64,000 bases of DNA from Flavobacteriales bacterium (GTDB lineage Bacteria > Bacteroidota > Bacteroidia > Flavobacteriales_F > PHOS-HE28): assembly GCA_016715895.1 (NCBI GenBank), contig JADJXH010000004.1, positions 682,001-746,000 on the forward strand, read 5' to 3'. Positions 1-8,102 of the stretch are shown piece after piece. The notes under the pieces were generated by a model. The model was not told the origin of the DNA and ran no database searches. It saw only the letters and a program-made list of their open reading frames with translations. The position numbers and the translations under genes were made by a program. The stretch's first letter is position 1. Every line of letters starts with the position of its first letter.

Positions 1-141
1 ACGATCGCCGTTGGCGTTGCGATGGCTGCTGTGGGTGGCCACGCTCATGCGGGCCACTTTGCGTCCTTGCGCGATCTCGCGCACTTCCGGATCGTACCCG
101 AGGTGACCGATCAACTGCACTTTGTTCTTCAGGGTGTTCAT
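1..141 (-). CDS. ssb: Single-stranded DNA-binding protein, N-terminal part (cut by window edge)
   Basis: Reading leftward from an ATG at 141, the frame stays open to the window edge and gives 47 residues that begin MNTLKNKVQLIGHLGYDPEV. This matches the start of the neighbouring SSB at 197-556 (MNTMKNLVQLIGNLGNDPEI) and the usual first strand of the SSB OB fold. The C-terminal OB strands and the acidic tail that recruits partner proteins lie outside the window. It sits 55 nt downstream of the other ssb copy on the same strand, so the two are probably co-transcribed. The identification rests on 47 residues but the similarity is clear. Whether the full gene is intact cannot be seen. Confidence 0.85.
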   Translation of the reverse strand, partial: MNTLKNKVQLIGHLGYDPEVREIAQGRKVARMSVATHSSHRNANGDR

Positions 142-196
142 GACCTCGTTGGGTGTTTGGGGTGATGAGGGTTCGTTGGATCCTTGGGGAGGGTGA

Positions 197-556
197 TCAG
201 GCGGCGGCCTCCACGGCGGGTTCGCTCTTGTTCACCACCTGGAACTCGCTGAGCACCACTTCCGTGATGTAGCGCTTCTGCCCGTCCTTGCCTTCGTAGC
301 TGCGGTGCACGAGCTTGCCCTGCAGGGCCACGCGGCTGCCCTTGTGCAGCAGGTTGCCCACCTGTTCGGCCTGTGCGCCCCAGGCCACCACCGTGTGCCA
401 CTGGGTGTCGGTGATCCGTTCGCCGCTCCGGTTGGTGTAGCTCTCGCTGGTGGCGACGCTCATGCGGGCCATGCGGCGTCCGCCGCTCACTTCCTTGATC
501 TCCGGGTCGTTGCCCAGGTTGCCGATCAGCTGCACAAGGTTCTTCATCGTGTTCAT
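197..556 (-). CDS. ssb: Single-stranded DNA-binding protein
   Basis: A 119-residue protein with an SSB OB fold: VQLIGNLGNDPEIKEV at the N-terminus, the aromatic ssDNA-contact strand around DTQWHTVVAWG (residues 50-60) and the GSRVALQGKL / RRYxT-type strands after it. SSB coats ssDNA during replication and repair. The ATG at 556 is preferred because the family starts with this M(N)xxNKVxLIG segment; the longer open frame upstream adds 22 residues of no SSB character. The protein is short: it ends EPAVEAAA soon after the OB fold and lacks the usual long Gly/Gln linker and the terminal DDDxPF motif. It may therefore be an accessory SSB rather than the main replicative one. Confidence 0.9.
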   Translation of the reverse strand: MNTMKNLVQLIGNLGNDPEIKEVSGGRRMARMSVATSESYTNRSGERITDTQWHTVVAWGAQAEQVGNLLHKGSRVALQGKLVHRSYEGKDGQKRYITEVVLSEFQVVNKSEPAVEAAA

Positions 557-826
557 GGTCTCAGGTGTGTTTGAGGGGTTGTGTGTTCGTTCGAGGCCGG
601 CTTGTCGTTGAAGCCGCTGCAAACCTTCACCCCTCGATGACCGGGACTCGGTAAGTCGTCATTTGTATGCGACAGCAGTCGTTTGCCACCGTTTGTTGGA
701 CGGCTACTGGTTCGCGAAAAGAGCCTGATCTCCAGTACCTTGCCGGGCATTCGTGCCCGTTGATCCCCCGGCAGGCAGCGGAAGTGCCGATCGGGACGTC
801 AACGGCTAACGGAAACCACCGGACCG

Positions 827-1393
827 GTGCGTGAACTCACCGAGCGCGAGCTGGTGGAAGGCTGCCTGCGCGAGGATCGTCGCTGCCAGGAGGCCCTCTA
901 CAAGCGGTATGCACGGCGCATGTACGCCGTGTGCCTGCGCTATGCCCGGCACGAGCTGGAGGCGCAGGACATGATGCAGGAGGGCTTTGTGCGGGTGTTC
1001 GACAAGCTCGGTGGCTTCCGCCAGGACGGCTCCCTGGAGGGATGGGTCCGCCGCATCATGGTGCACACGGCCATCAACCAATACCGGCGCAAGTCGTTCC
1101 AGCAGGAGCGCATCGGCCTGGAGAAGCTGCCGGAGGACCCTGTGGCGGCCACCGCGTTGGCCGAGCTGGGTGAGCGGGAGCTGCTGGCCCTGGTGGCCGG
1201 GCTGCCGGACGGCTACCGGACGGTGTTCAACCTGTTCGCCATCGAGGGCTACGACCACGCGGAGATCGCGGCCATGCTGGGCTGCGGGGAGAGCACCTCG
1301 CGCAGCCAGCTGGCCAAGGCGCGCCGCATGCTGCAGGAACGCATTCACGCCATACACCTGACGACCCATGAGGGAAAGGCATCCGATCGATGA
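827..1393 (+). CDS. ECF-type RNA polymerase sigma factor
   Basis: A 188-residue sigma-70 family protein of ECF layout. Region 2 spans about residues 10-75 (LYKRYARRMYAVCLRYARHE, DMMQEGFVRVFDKL, then GSLEGWVRRIMVHTAINQYRR). Region 4 spans about 120-175 (GLPDGYRTVFNLFAIEGYDH, then AEIAAMLGCGESTSRSQLAK). No region 1 or 3 is present. The start is GTG at 827, chosen because the helix MRELTERELVEGCL is typical for the family; no ATG serves in this frame. The 3' end overlaps the next gene by 26 nt. A TACCTTGC box at 736-743 resembles the TATCTTGC upstream of the paralogous sigma gene at 47569-48126. The order sigma, membrane partner, two T9SS cargo proteins is repeated at 41-48 kb. Confidence 0.92.
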   Translation: MRELTERELVEGCLREDRRCQEALYKRYARRMYAVCLRYARHELEAQDMMQEGFVRVFDKLGGFRQDGSLEGWVRRIMVHTAINQYRRKSFQQERIGLEKLPEDPVAATALAELGERELLALVAGLPDGYRTVFNLFAIEGYDHAEIAAMLGCGESTSRSQLAKARRMLQERIHAIHLTTHEGKASDR

Positions 1394-2804
1394 CATCTTC
1401 CGCCGCGGCCTCGCCGCCGCCGAGCAGGAGCCCCCTGCCGCCATCTGGGAGGGGGTGATGCGCCAGCGCGCGGGTCGCCGACGCCTGCTGGTGATCTGGC
1501 GACGCATCCGCTGGATCGGCCCGCTGGCCCTGATGGTGGGCGCTCCCGCGCTCTGGTGGGCCCTGTCCGAGGCCCCGACCCCTCCAATTCCGACCCCTGT
1601 GCAGGCGTCCGCCGCGCATGCCGGCGCCCCGGATGCACCCGCTGGGCCCAACACGACCCATCCGGGATCACCTGCGCATGAGGCCACGACACCTGCGGCG
1701 GAACAGACCCCGGATGCCGCACCCACGGTCCGGTCCGCGACCCACACGCTCTCCCCGGACCCCGGGAAGGAGCCGGCCAGCCGCGGCGATCGGGCCCGGA
1801 GGTCCACCGCCCGGCAGGGCTCGGACCTCGCCGGGGCCGCACACCTGAACCCTGGGGACGGCGAGGGGTCATCCGGCGCTCGAACGGTCCATGAGCGTGA
1901 GCGGACGTCCTCGACGAGCGCCTTCGGCGGTTCGGTCCGAGGCGCCGTGATCGCTGCGGAGGGCACGAAAGCCGGCGATGCGCAATGGCTGTCGGGACGG
2001 CGCTCGGCCTTCGTGCATGGCGTGCCCGTGAGCGCACCGATCGCGCGTGGCGTTCCTGACAGCTACGTGCTGCCTCGCGCGGACTGGTGGGTGGCCGTGA
2101 TGGCCGGGCGGTTCGACCGGACCCGCCGCTGGCAGGGCACCGACCCCGAACTGGTGGGCGCTCGGGCGGCCGTGGAAGGACACGCCGGAGAATGGCACCT
2201 GGGCTTGTGGGCCGGTCGCCGTTGGCGATCGGGCAGCTGGTTCGGCGTGGGGATCGAGCATACCGGAGGTCGCAGCGCTTATGAACGATCCGACCGGAGC
2301 CAGCAGGTGAACGCCTTCGTGAACACCAGCATCGCCGTATTCGAGAACACGGTCCTGGCCACACAGAGCGATACGCTGTTCGTGGTACGGGAGCGGTCGG
2401 AGACCACGGCGATCACGGGTCGTTCGTCCACCTGGCGCGTGCCCCTGCTGCTTGGATGGGAGGGCGGGGTGCGCCGTTGGATGTTCGGCGCCCACCTTGG
2501 GCTGGCCCTGGAATGGCAGCGCATGCGCGATGGATACCTCTTCCTCGAAGAGGTGACCGAAGGGGGCGCGGTGGTGCAGCGGGCCGAGCGTGTGCGCGAT
2601 GCGGACCGCTCCTTCGGCCTGGTCTCCGCTCAACTGGCACTGGATGGTGGGTTCCAACTCACCGAGCACGTACGGATCATTGCCGGACCGGTCTACCAGA
2701 CCGGCCTGGGCATGGTCTTCGGACAGGGGGCCGTGCAGGCCCTTCCCACACGCCTTGGCGCACAACTGCGGCTGCGCGTCGATCTTCCCCACCGCCAACG
2801 ATGA
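1368..2804 (+). CDS. Membrane-tethered ECF-sigma partner with C-terminal outer-membrane beta-barrel-like domain
   Basis: A 478-residue protein overlapping the sigma gene by 26 nt. Residues 1-40 carry a short cytoplasmic motif (IDDIFRRGLAAAEQEPPAAI followed by WEGV), which aligns with the triple F-R/E-P-P/W motif of the protein at 46386-47588. A single TM helix follows at about 49-66 (GPLALMVGAPALWWALSE). Next comes a Pro/Ala/Thr-rich linker to about residue 215, then about 250 residues of alternating aromatic/polar strands (e.g. WHLGLWAGRRWRSGSWFGVG, ending TRLGAQLRLRVDL), typical of a PorT/OmpA-like beta-barrel. Inference: an anti-sigma-like factor joined across the periplasm to an outer-membrane domain. 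Not assigned to a named family. Translation is coupled to the next gene (ATGA overlap). Confidence 0.65.
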   Translation: MRERHPIDDIFRRGLAAAEQEPPAAIWEGVMRQRAGRRRLLVIWRRIRWIGPLALMVGAPALWWALSEAPTPPIPTPVQASAAHAGAPDAPAGPNTTHPGSPAHEATTPAAEQTPDAAPTVRSATHTLSPDPGKEPASRGDRARRSTARQGSDLAGAAHLNPGDGEGSSGARTVHERERTSSTSAFGGSVRGAVIAAEGTKAGDAQWLSGRRSAFVHGVPVSAPIARGVPDSYVLPRADWWVAVMAGRFDRTRRWQGTDPELVGARAAVEGHAGEWHLGLWAGRRWRSGSWFGVGIEHTGGRSAYERSDRSQQVNAFVNTSIAVFENTVLATQSDTLFVVRERSETTAITGRSSTWRVPLLLGWEGGVRRWMFGAHLGLALEWQRMRDGYLFLEEVTEGGAVVQRAERVRDADRSFGLVSAQLALDGGFQLTEHVRIIAGPVYQTGLGMVFGQGAVQALPTRLGAQLRLRVDLPHRQR

Positions 2805-3964
2805 ACGGAACACCACGTACGCGCTTGAGGATGGCACTGCTGATAATGGTGCCCCTGCTTGGCGTTCGCAGCCTGGCGCAGCCCCAACCGTGCGGTGCCG
2901 ATGTCACCGTGCAGGTGACCGCCACCCCCACAGGCCCCAACGCGTGGTCGCTGCTGGCCTCGGTGGACGGGGCGCTGGCCGTGTACACGTTCAACTGGGA
3001 CGCCGGCGACGGCCAGGGGACCTCGGCGGGGAGCACCACCTTCGACCACACCTTCAGCGCACCGGGCACCTACCTGATGTGCGTGAGCGTGGACGTGCTG
3101 GACCAGCAAGGGATCTTCTGCACGGCCACCGGCTGCACGGTGGTCAACAACAGTGGTCTGCCCCCCTCCGTGTGCGACACCACCGATCTGCAATTCGCCG
3201 GCAGCTTCGACAACGGCACCTTCACCTTCGCCCTGGAAAGCATCATCACCACCCCCATCACGGGCATCACCTGGGACTTCGGCGATGGCGCGACCGGCTC
3301 CGGGACCATGGTCTCGCACACCTTCGCGGGCAACGGGCCGTATGCCGTGTGCATGACCGCCACGTTGCTCGATGCGGTCCTGCAGGACAGCTGCACCGTG
3401 CAGACCTGCAATTGGGTGTACTTCGGACCCGATACCATCCCGTGCGGGCAGGTCCTTCAGCCGGATTTCGATCACCTGATCAACGGGAACACCGTGGCCT
3501 TCATCAACACCTCGCTGACGTCGGGCGCGCTGCCGGACCTGCTGTGGGACTTCGGCGACGGCACGAGCAGCACGGAGGTCCAGCCGCTCCATACCTACGC
3601 ACTGCCCGATCTCTACACCGTGTGCCTCACCGTCACCATCGATGGTCCGCTCGCCCCCGACACATGCTCATTGTCCGTGTGCCTGCCCGTGCACCTGATG
3701 CCCTTGGTGGGACTCGAAGAGGAGGTCGAACAGGCCTTCAGCGTTTCACCCAACCCCTGTGCGGATGTCCTGATCGTGCGCTCCCCAACGGGTCCGGCTT
3801 CGTGGTCCGCCGACGTGCTGGATGCCCAGGGCCGGCGCTGCTGGACCGGAGTTTTGGGCGGTGGCCTGGACCATGTGGATGTCGCACGCCTGGATGCCGG
3901 GGCCTACCTGATGCGCCTCACCAACGGCCAACGTGCGCGGACCTTTCACTTCCTGAAGGAGTGA
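2801..3964 (+). CDS. PKD-domain protein with T9SS type A sorting domain
   Basis: A 387-residue secreted protein. The start at 2801 overlaps the upstream stop (ATGA); the reading frame is open further upstream, but this ATG precedes a clear signal peptide (LLIMVPLLGVRSLAQPQP, cleavage after about residue 26). Three PKD-type modules follow, each with a W-DFGDG-type signature (FNWDAGDGQGTSAGSTTFDH, ITWDFGDGATGSG, LLWDFGDGTSSTEVQPLHTY). The C-terminus (SVSPNPCADVLIV ... YLMRLTNGQRARTFHFLKE) is a T9SS type A sorting tail, so the protein should cross the outer membrane and be anchored or released at the surface. Conserved Cys pairs flank the modules. It is the first cargo of the sigma/tether operon. 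Ligand unknown. Confidence 0.82.
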   Translation: MNGTPRTRLRMALLIMVPLLGVRSLAQPQPCGADVTVQVTATPTGPNAWSLLASVDGALAVYTFNWDAGDGQGTSAGSTTFDHTFSAPGTYLMCVSVDVLDQQGIFCTATGCTVVNNSGLPPSVCDTTDLQFAGSFDNGTFTFALESIITTPITGITWDFGDGATGSGTMVSHTFAGNGPYAVCMTATLLDAVLQDSCTVQTCNWVYFGPDTIPCGQVLQPDFDHLINGNTVAFINTSLTSGALPDLLWDFGDGTSSTEVQPLHTYALPDLYTVCLTVTIDGPLAPDTCSLSVCLPVHLMPLVGLEEEVEQAFSVSPNPCADVLIVRSPTGPASWSADVLDAQGRRCWTGVLGGGLDHVDVARLDAGAYLMRLTNGQRARTFHFLKE

Positions 3965-4027
3965 CCCCGGGCGCCCCGCACAGCCCTGGCGACGTCATAG
4001 CGGTCACAGGTCCTGAAGCCCCCAGTC

Positions 4028-5419
4028 ATGATGTTCCGCCTCCTCGCCGCCGCCCTTCTATCAGCGCCCCTCGTTGCCCAGGCCGGTCCCTGTGACAGCC
4101 TCAGCGCCGACTTCCAGTTCACCGCCCAGGGCACCACCGTCATCTTCACCCCCAACGTCTTCGACAACACCTGGGGATACCACTGGGAGTTCGGCGATGG
4201 CTCCAGCGACTGGTCGCCCATCTCCACCCACATCTACCCGGGGCCCACCGTCTTCCAGGCCTGCCTTACGGTGTGGACCTGGGACCCCCTGGCCCAGGAC
4301 AGCTGCTTCGCCACTTCCTGCCAGATCATCGACCTCACCGCCGGCAACCCCTGCGCCCAGCTCCAGGCCGGTTTCTTCGCCAACACCTTCCCACAGGGCG
4401 CCCAGTTCTCCAACGCCACCACCGGCACCGGCCTCTCCACCACCTGGAACTGGGACTTCGGCGACGGCAGCACCTCCAGCGACCCGCAGCCCTTGCACAA
4501 TTATGCCCTGCCCGGCACCTACACCGTCTGCCTCACGGCCATCAGCATCTACCAGCAACCCGGAGGAGGGGTCTTCACCTGCGTGGACACCATCTGTGAG
4601 CCCGTGACCGTGCCGGCAGGCGGGGGGTGTGACAGCACGTATGTGGCGACCTTCACGGTCCTTGTGACAGGAAGCGCGGCGTCCTTCTCCGGGGCCAGCA
4701 CCCTGCCAACCATCGGGTGGCTTTGGGACTTCGGGGATGGGACCACCGGAGGGGGGCAGAACACGCAGCATGTCTTTCCCGGGCCCGGCGCGTACTATAC
4801 CTGCCTGTCCGCTTGGTATTGGGAGCCCCTGGCGCAGGACACCTGCTGGGCCTCGTATTGCCAATGGGTCAGTATCGCCTCCACCACGGCGTGCGACAGC
4901 CTGTTCGCGGTGGACTTTGTCTGGACCGGTGTGGGCACGGCGATCGCGGTACAGAACAGCACCCAGGCCAACGGACCCATCCTGTCGGTGACCTGGGACT
5001 TCGGCGATGGCACCGTGGCCACGGGCGGTTCGGCGGCGCATACGTACGCGGCCCCGGGCACCTACCCGGTATGCATGACCGTGGTGGGTCTGGACCCCTG
5101 GTCGCAGGACAGCTGCATCGTGACCCATTGCGAGAACGTGCTCGTGGGGGGCCTGGCGATCGGTGATCCCGCGGAGGGTGCGATGCCGACCTTGATGCCA
5201 CAACCGTTCACCGAACGACTGGTGGTGGCCGGGATCTCAGGCACCCGTGCGGTGGTGGAACTGGTGGATGGCATGGGGCGGATCGTGCTGCGTGGGGTGG
5301 GGATGTCGGGTTCCGGACTTGAGCTGAACACCAGCGGGCTTGCTCCCGGGGCCTACACCGTACTGATCACGGTCGATGGCCATACGTGGCGGTCGCGTGC
5401 GCTGAAGGCATGGCGTTGA
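4028..5419 (+). CDS. PKD-repeat surface protein with T9SS sorting tail
   Basis: A 463-residue secreted protein with signal peptide MMFRLLAAALLSAPLVAQAG and four PKD modules marked by W(E/D)FGDG (YHWEFGDGSSDWSP, WNWDFGDGSTSSDPQPLHNY, WLWDFGDGTTGGG, VTWDFGDGTVATGG). Each module begins with a Cys-Asp-Ser/Thr segment and ends AQDSC or similar, the same spacing as in the preceding protein at 2801-3964; the two are paralogues. The C-terminal about 80 residues (MPQPFTERLVVAGISGTRAV ... APGAYTVLITVDG) form a T9SS type A tail. It lies 63 nt downstream of its paralogue, probably in the same transcript. Probable adhesin or matrix protein; the target is not known. Confidence 0.8.
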   Translation: MMFRLLAAALLSAPLVAQAGPCDSLSADFQFTAQGTTVIFTPNVFDNTWGYHWEFGDGSSDWSPISTHIYPGPTVFQACLTVWTWDPLAQDSCFATSCQIIDLTAGNPCAQLQAGFFANTFPQGAQFSNATTGTGLSTTWNWDFGDGSTSSDPQPLHNYALPGTYTVCLTAISIYQQPGGGVFTCVDTICEPVTVPAGGGCDSTYVATFTVLVTGSAASFSGASTLPTIGWLWDFGDGTTGGGQNTQHVFPGPGAYYTCLSAWYWEPLAQDTCWASYCQWVSIASTTACDSLFAVDFVWTGVGTAIAVQNSTQANGPILSVTWDFGDGTVATGGSAAHTYAAPGTYPVCMTVVGLDPWSQDSCIVTHCENVLVGGLAIGDPAEGAMPTLMPQPFTERLVVAGISGTRAVVELVDGMGRIVLRGVGMSGSGLELNTSGLAPGAYTVLITVDGHTWRSRALKAWR

Positions 5420-5463
5420 CGGCGGGGCTCTCCTATCTTGGCGCCCCAACCGAGACCGCGCCG

Positions 5464-6303
5464 ATGAGCACGCGCAAGACCATCCTGGTCCCCACGGACT
5501 TCACCAAAGTGGCCGACTGTGCCATGAACCACGCGCTGAAACTGGCTGAGCGGGTGGATGCCGGAGTGACGCTGTTGCACATCGTGGACAAGGCCGCCCA
5601 CGCCGATGAGGCCCGGACCAAGCTGGACATGGAGGCCAAGCGCGCCACGCAATGGCGCACCTCCGTGAAGGTGGAGACCCTCGTGCGCGTGGGCAGCGTG
5701 TATGAGGACATCGGCGAGGCCGCCGCGGAGATCGGGGCCGCGATGATCATCATGGGCACTCATGGCATGCGCGGCATGCAGTTCATCACCGGAAGCCGGG
5801 CGTTGCGGGTGATCACCAACAGCACCGTGCCCTTCATCGTGGTGCAGGAGCGCAACATCAAGTCGGACGGCTACCGGGACATCGTGGTTCCCCTGGACCT
5901 GCACAAGGAGAGCCGCCATAAGCTGAGCATGGTGGCCGATATGGCCAGGTACTTCAACAGCAAGGTGCATGTGGTCGTGCCCAAGGAGAGCGACGAGTTC
6001 CTGCACAATCAGCTGCACAATCACATCCGCTTCGCCGGCCAGTTCCTGCGCGAGCGGGGCATCGAGCACGAGGCGCACATCCTTCCGGAGGACAGCGATG
6101 ATTTCGTCAAGGGGGTGATCCGCTACGCGGTGAAGGTGGACGCGGACCTCATCGCCATCGTGAACATGTTGCAGAACAGCCTCTTCGGTGTACTGGGGGT
6201 TCCGAACGAACAGGAGATCATCACCAATGAGCCGATGATCCCGGTGATGTGCATGAACCCGCTGAACAACACCACATCGGACATGCCCATCTGGGGGCCC
6301 TAG
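5464..6303 (+). CDS. Universal stress protein, tandem UspA domains
   Basis: A 279-residue cytoplasmic protein with two Usp-type alpha/beta domains. The first runs about 1-140: ILVPTDFTKVADCAMNHALK at the N-terminus and the ATP-loop-like IIMGTHGMRGMQFITGSRAL near 95-115. The second, about 145-279, begins DIVVPLDLHKESRHKLS and is more diverged, lacking a clear G-2x-G-9x-G loop. The ATG at 5464 is chosen because it gives the family start M(x)KTILVPTDF; the open frame extends upstream across the end of the preceding gene without Usp character. A TATCTTGG box at 5434-5441, 22 nt before the ATG, may be its promoter. Double-domain Usp proteins of this size are common in Bacteroidota; the specific stress response is unknown. 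Confidence 0.88.
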   Translation: MSTRKTILVPTDFTKVADCAMNHALKLAERVDAGVTLLHIVDKAAHADEARTKLDMEAKRATQWRTSVKVETLVRVGSVYEDIGEAAAEIGAAMIIMGTHGMRGMQFITGSRALRVITNSTVPFIVVQERNIKSDGYRDIVVPLDLHKESRHKLSMVADMARYFNSKVHVVVPKESDEFLHNQLHNHIRFAGQFLRERGIEHEAHILPEDSDDFVKGVIRYAVKVDADLIAIVNMLQNSLFGVLGVPNEQEIITNEPMIPVMCMNPLNNTTSDMPIWGP

Positions 6304-6306
6304 CGG

Positions 6307-8097
6307 TCAGGCGCGCATCCCGATCACCAGGATGTCGTCCACCTGTTCGTGGGCGCCCTTCCAATCCATGAAGGCTTCGAGCAGGGCGCGCTTCTGCGCC
6401 TCCAGCGGTTCGTTGCTGATGGCCACGAGAAGCTCCCGGAACCGGCGGTAGAGGAACTTCTTGCCCTTGGGTCCGCCGAACTGATCGGCGTACCCATCAC
6501 TGAAGATGTACACGACATCGCCCTCCTGCAGCTGGATGCGGTGGTCGGTGAAGGATTGCCCGTGGAGCTCGAAGCCGCCGATGGGGATCTTGTCCGGGGC
6601 GTACTGGATCACGTCGCGATCGCGCACCAGATATAGCGGACAGTTGGCCCCGGCATAGTCGAGCGTGCGCGTTCGGGGGTCGTAGACACAGAGCGCCATG
6701 TCCATGCCATCGCGCACCATGGACTGGTCGCGGTCCTTGTGCAGGGCGTCGAAGGCGATGCGGTTCAGCGCACGCAGGATGGCACTGGGGCGCAGGGCAT
6801 CGCTTTCGCGCACCGCCTGGTTGAGGCCGTTGTGGCCCACCAGGCTCATGAAGGCGCCGGGGACGCCGTGGCCCGTGCAATCCACGGCGGCGAACACTGT
6901 GCGGTCGGCGACCCGCTCGAACCAGTAGAAATCGCCAGAAACGATGTCCTTGGGACGGTAGAAGACGAAGGAGCGCGGCAGCAGTTCGCGGATCTTGCGC
7001 TCCGGCGGAAGGATGGATTCCTGCAGGCGCTTTGCATAGCGGATGCTGTCGGTGACGTTCTTGTACAGCTCCACCACCTTGCGGCTCTGGCGCTCCACCT
7101 CCTCCTTCTGGCGCACCACCTCCTCCGTGCGCTCACGCACCTTCTGTTCCAGAATGCGCTCGCGTTCACCCAGTTCGGCGCGCATCTTCAGCAGCGCGTG
7201 GCCCAGGACGTCCTCCTCGCTCAGGGGTTTGTAGTCCGCATCGAAATCGCCGGCGGCCACGGCGTGGCTGAAATCGGTGGTGCGCTTGAGGCCCTCGATC
7301 AGGCCCATGAGGGCGCTGGTCATCTCACCGATCTCGTCGTTGCCGGTGCGGATGCGGCCCCGCGGGAACACGCCCCGGCCAAGGCCCAGGAGCACCGTGC
7401 GCAATCGCTGAACGGGCCCCACGATGCCCCGGATGATGACCACCGCCACGATGAGGCCGACGGCGATGAGGCCCATGCCCAGATAGAGCACGAAGAACTT
7501 CAGCGAGTCAAAGCTCCGGATCATGCCGCTGCTCAGCTGGCGGCGCTTGCTCTCCTGCATGGCCAGCAGCACATCGAGGTCGGCCAGCACCTTGTCGGTC
7601 TGCTCGTCCAGGGGCCCGCCCTCCTCGGCCAGGTCGTTGCGCTCCAGGAAGATCAGCGGGTCGCTGTAGCTCTCCATGTCCGGCAGCATCTCCTTGATTC
7701 GGGCATGCAGCAGGAACATGGCGTCCATCTCGCCGAACACGCGGTTGGCCAGTTCGACCTCCTCGCGGTCCCAGTTGGCCGACAGGGTGTCGATGCGGTC
7801 CAGCAGCGCCGGCAGGTCCTCGCCGGTCACCTCCACCAGGGAGGTCTTCTCGCGGGCGTCCGGGCGGCTCTCCACCAGGGCCCAGTGCTTGACGAGCATG
7901 TGGGCGTTCACCACCAGGTTGCGCAACCGCACCAAGGCGTCCACGCTGGGGCTGTACACCTGGTTGATCTCGTCGTTGATCTGCCGGCTGCGCTCCAGGG
8001 TGCGGTTGGTGAGCAACAGGACCAGGGCGGCGAAGAAGATGAACAGGCCGAAGCCCATTCCGATCTTCCTGCCGATGGTCATGCGCAGCCTGGCCAT
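6307..8097 (-). CDS. HAMP-domain PP2C/SpoIIE-type protein phosphatase (membrane sensor)
   Basis: A 596-residue protein. TM1 is at about 12-32 (MGFGLFIFFAALVLLL). A four-helix-bundle-like periplasmic sensor runs to about 195, followed by TM2 (LYLGMGLIAVGLIVAVVII), a HAMP/coiled-coil linker (IGEMTSALMGLIEGLKRTTD) and a C-terminal SpoIIE/PP2C domain. The phosphatase shows the metal motifs KDIVSGDFYWFE, AAVDCTGHGVPGAFMS and YIFSDGYADQFGG. Such proteins dephosphorylate anti-anti-sigma-type or other Ser/Thr phosphoproteins. The ATG at 8097 gives a basic N-terminus before TM1; ATG 8082 is an alternative. It is last in an operon after a TPR protein and a YfiR-family protein. In the YfiR/YfiN system YfiR controls a HAMP-linked cyclase; here the HAMP output is a phosphatase. 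Confidence 0.85.
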   Translation of the reverse strand: MARLRMTIGRKIGMGFGLFIFFAALVLLLTNRTLERSRQINDEINQVYSPSVDALVRLRNLVVNAHMLVKHWALVESRPDAREKTSLVEVTGEDLPALLDRIDTLSANWDREEVELANRVFGEMDAMFLLHARIKEMLPDMESYSDPLIFLERNDLAEEGGPLDEQTDKVLADLDVLLAMQESKRRQLSSGMIRSFDSLKFFVLYLGMGLIAVGLIVAVVIIRGIVGPVQRLRTVLLGLGRGVFPRGRIRTGNDEIGEMTSALMGLIEGLKRTTDFSHAVAAGDFDADYKPLSEEDVLGHALLKMRAELGERERILEQKVRERTEEVVRQKEEVERQSRKVVELYKNVTDSIRYAKRLQESILPPERKIRELLPRSFVFYRPKDIVSGDFYWFERVADRTVFAAVDCTGHGVPGAFMSLVGHNGLNQAVRESDALRPSAILRALNRIAFDALHKDRDQSMVRDGMDMALCVYDPRTRTLDYAGANCPLYLVRDRDVIQYAPDKIPIGGFELHGQSFTDHRIQLQEGDVVYIFSDGYADQFGGPKGKKFLYRRFRELLVAISNEPLEAQKRALLEAFMDWKGAHEQVDDILVIGMRA

Positions 8098-8102
8098 GGC
8101 GG

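Noticed and set aside
557..826. Gene in the 270-bp gap between ssb and the sigma factor
   Set aside because: A 65-codon minus-strand frame exists but has no start signal or domain; only the TACCTTGC box was noted.
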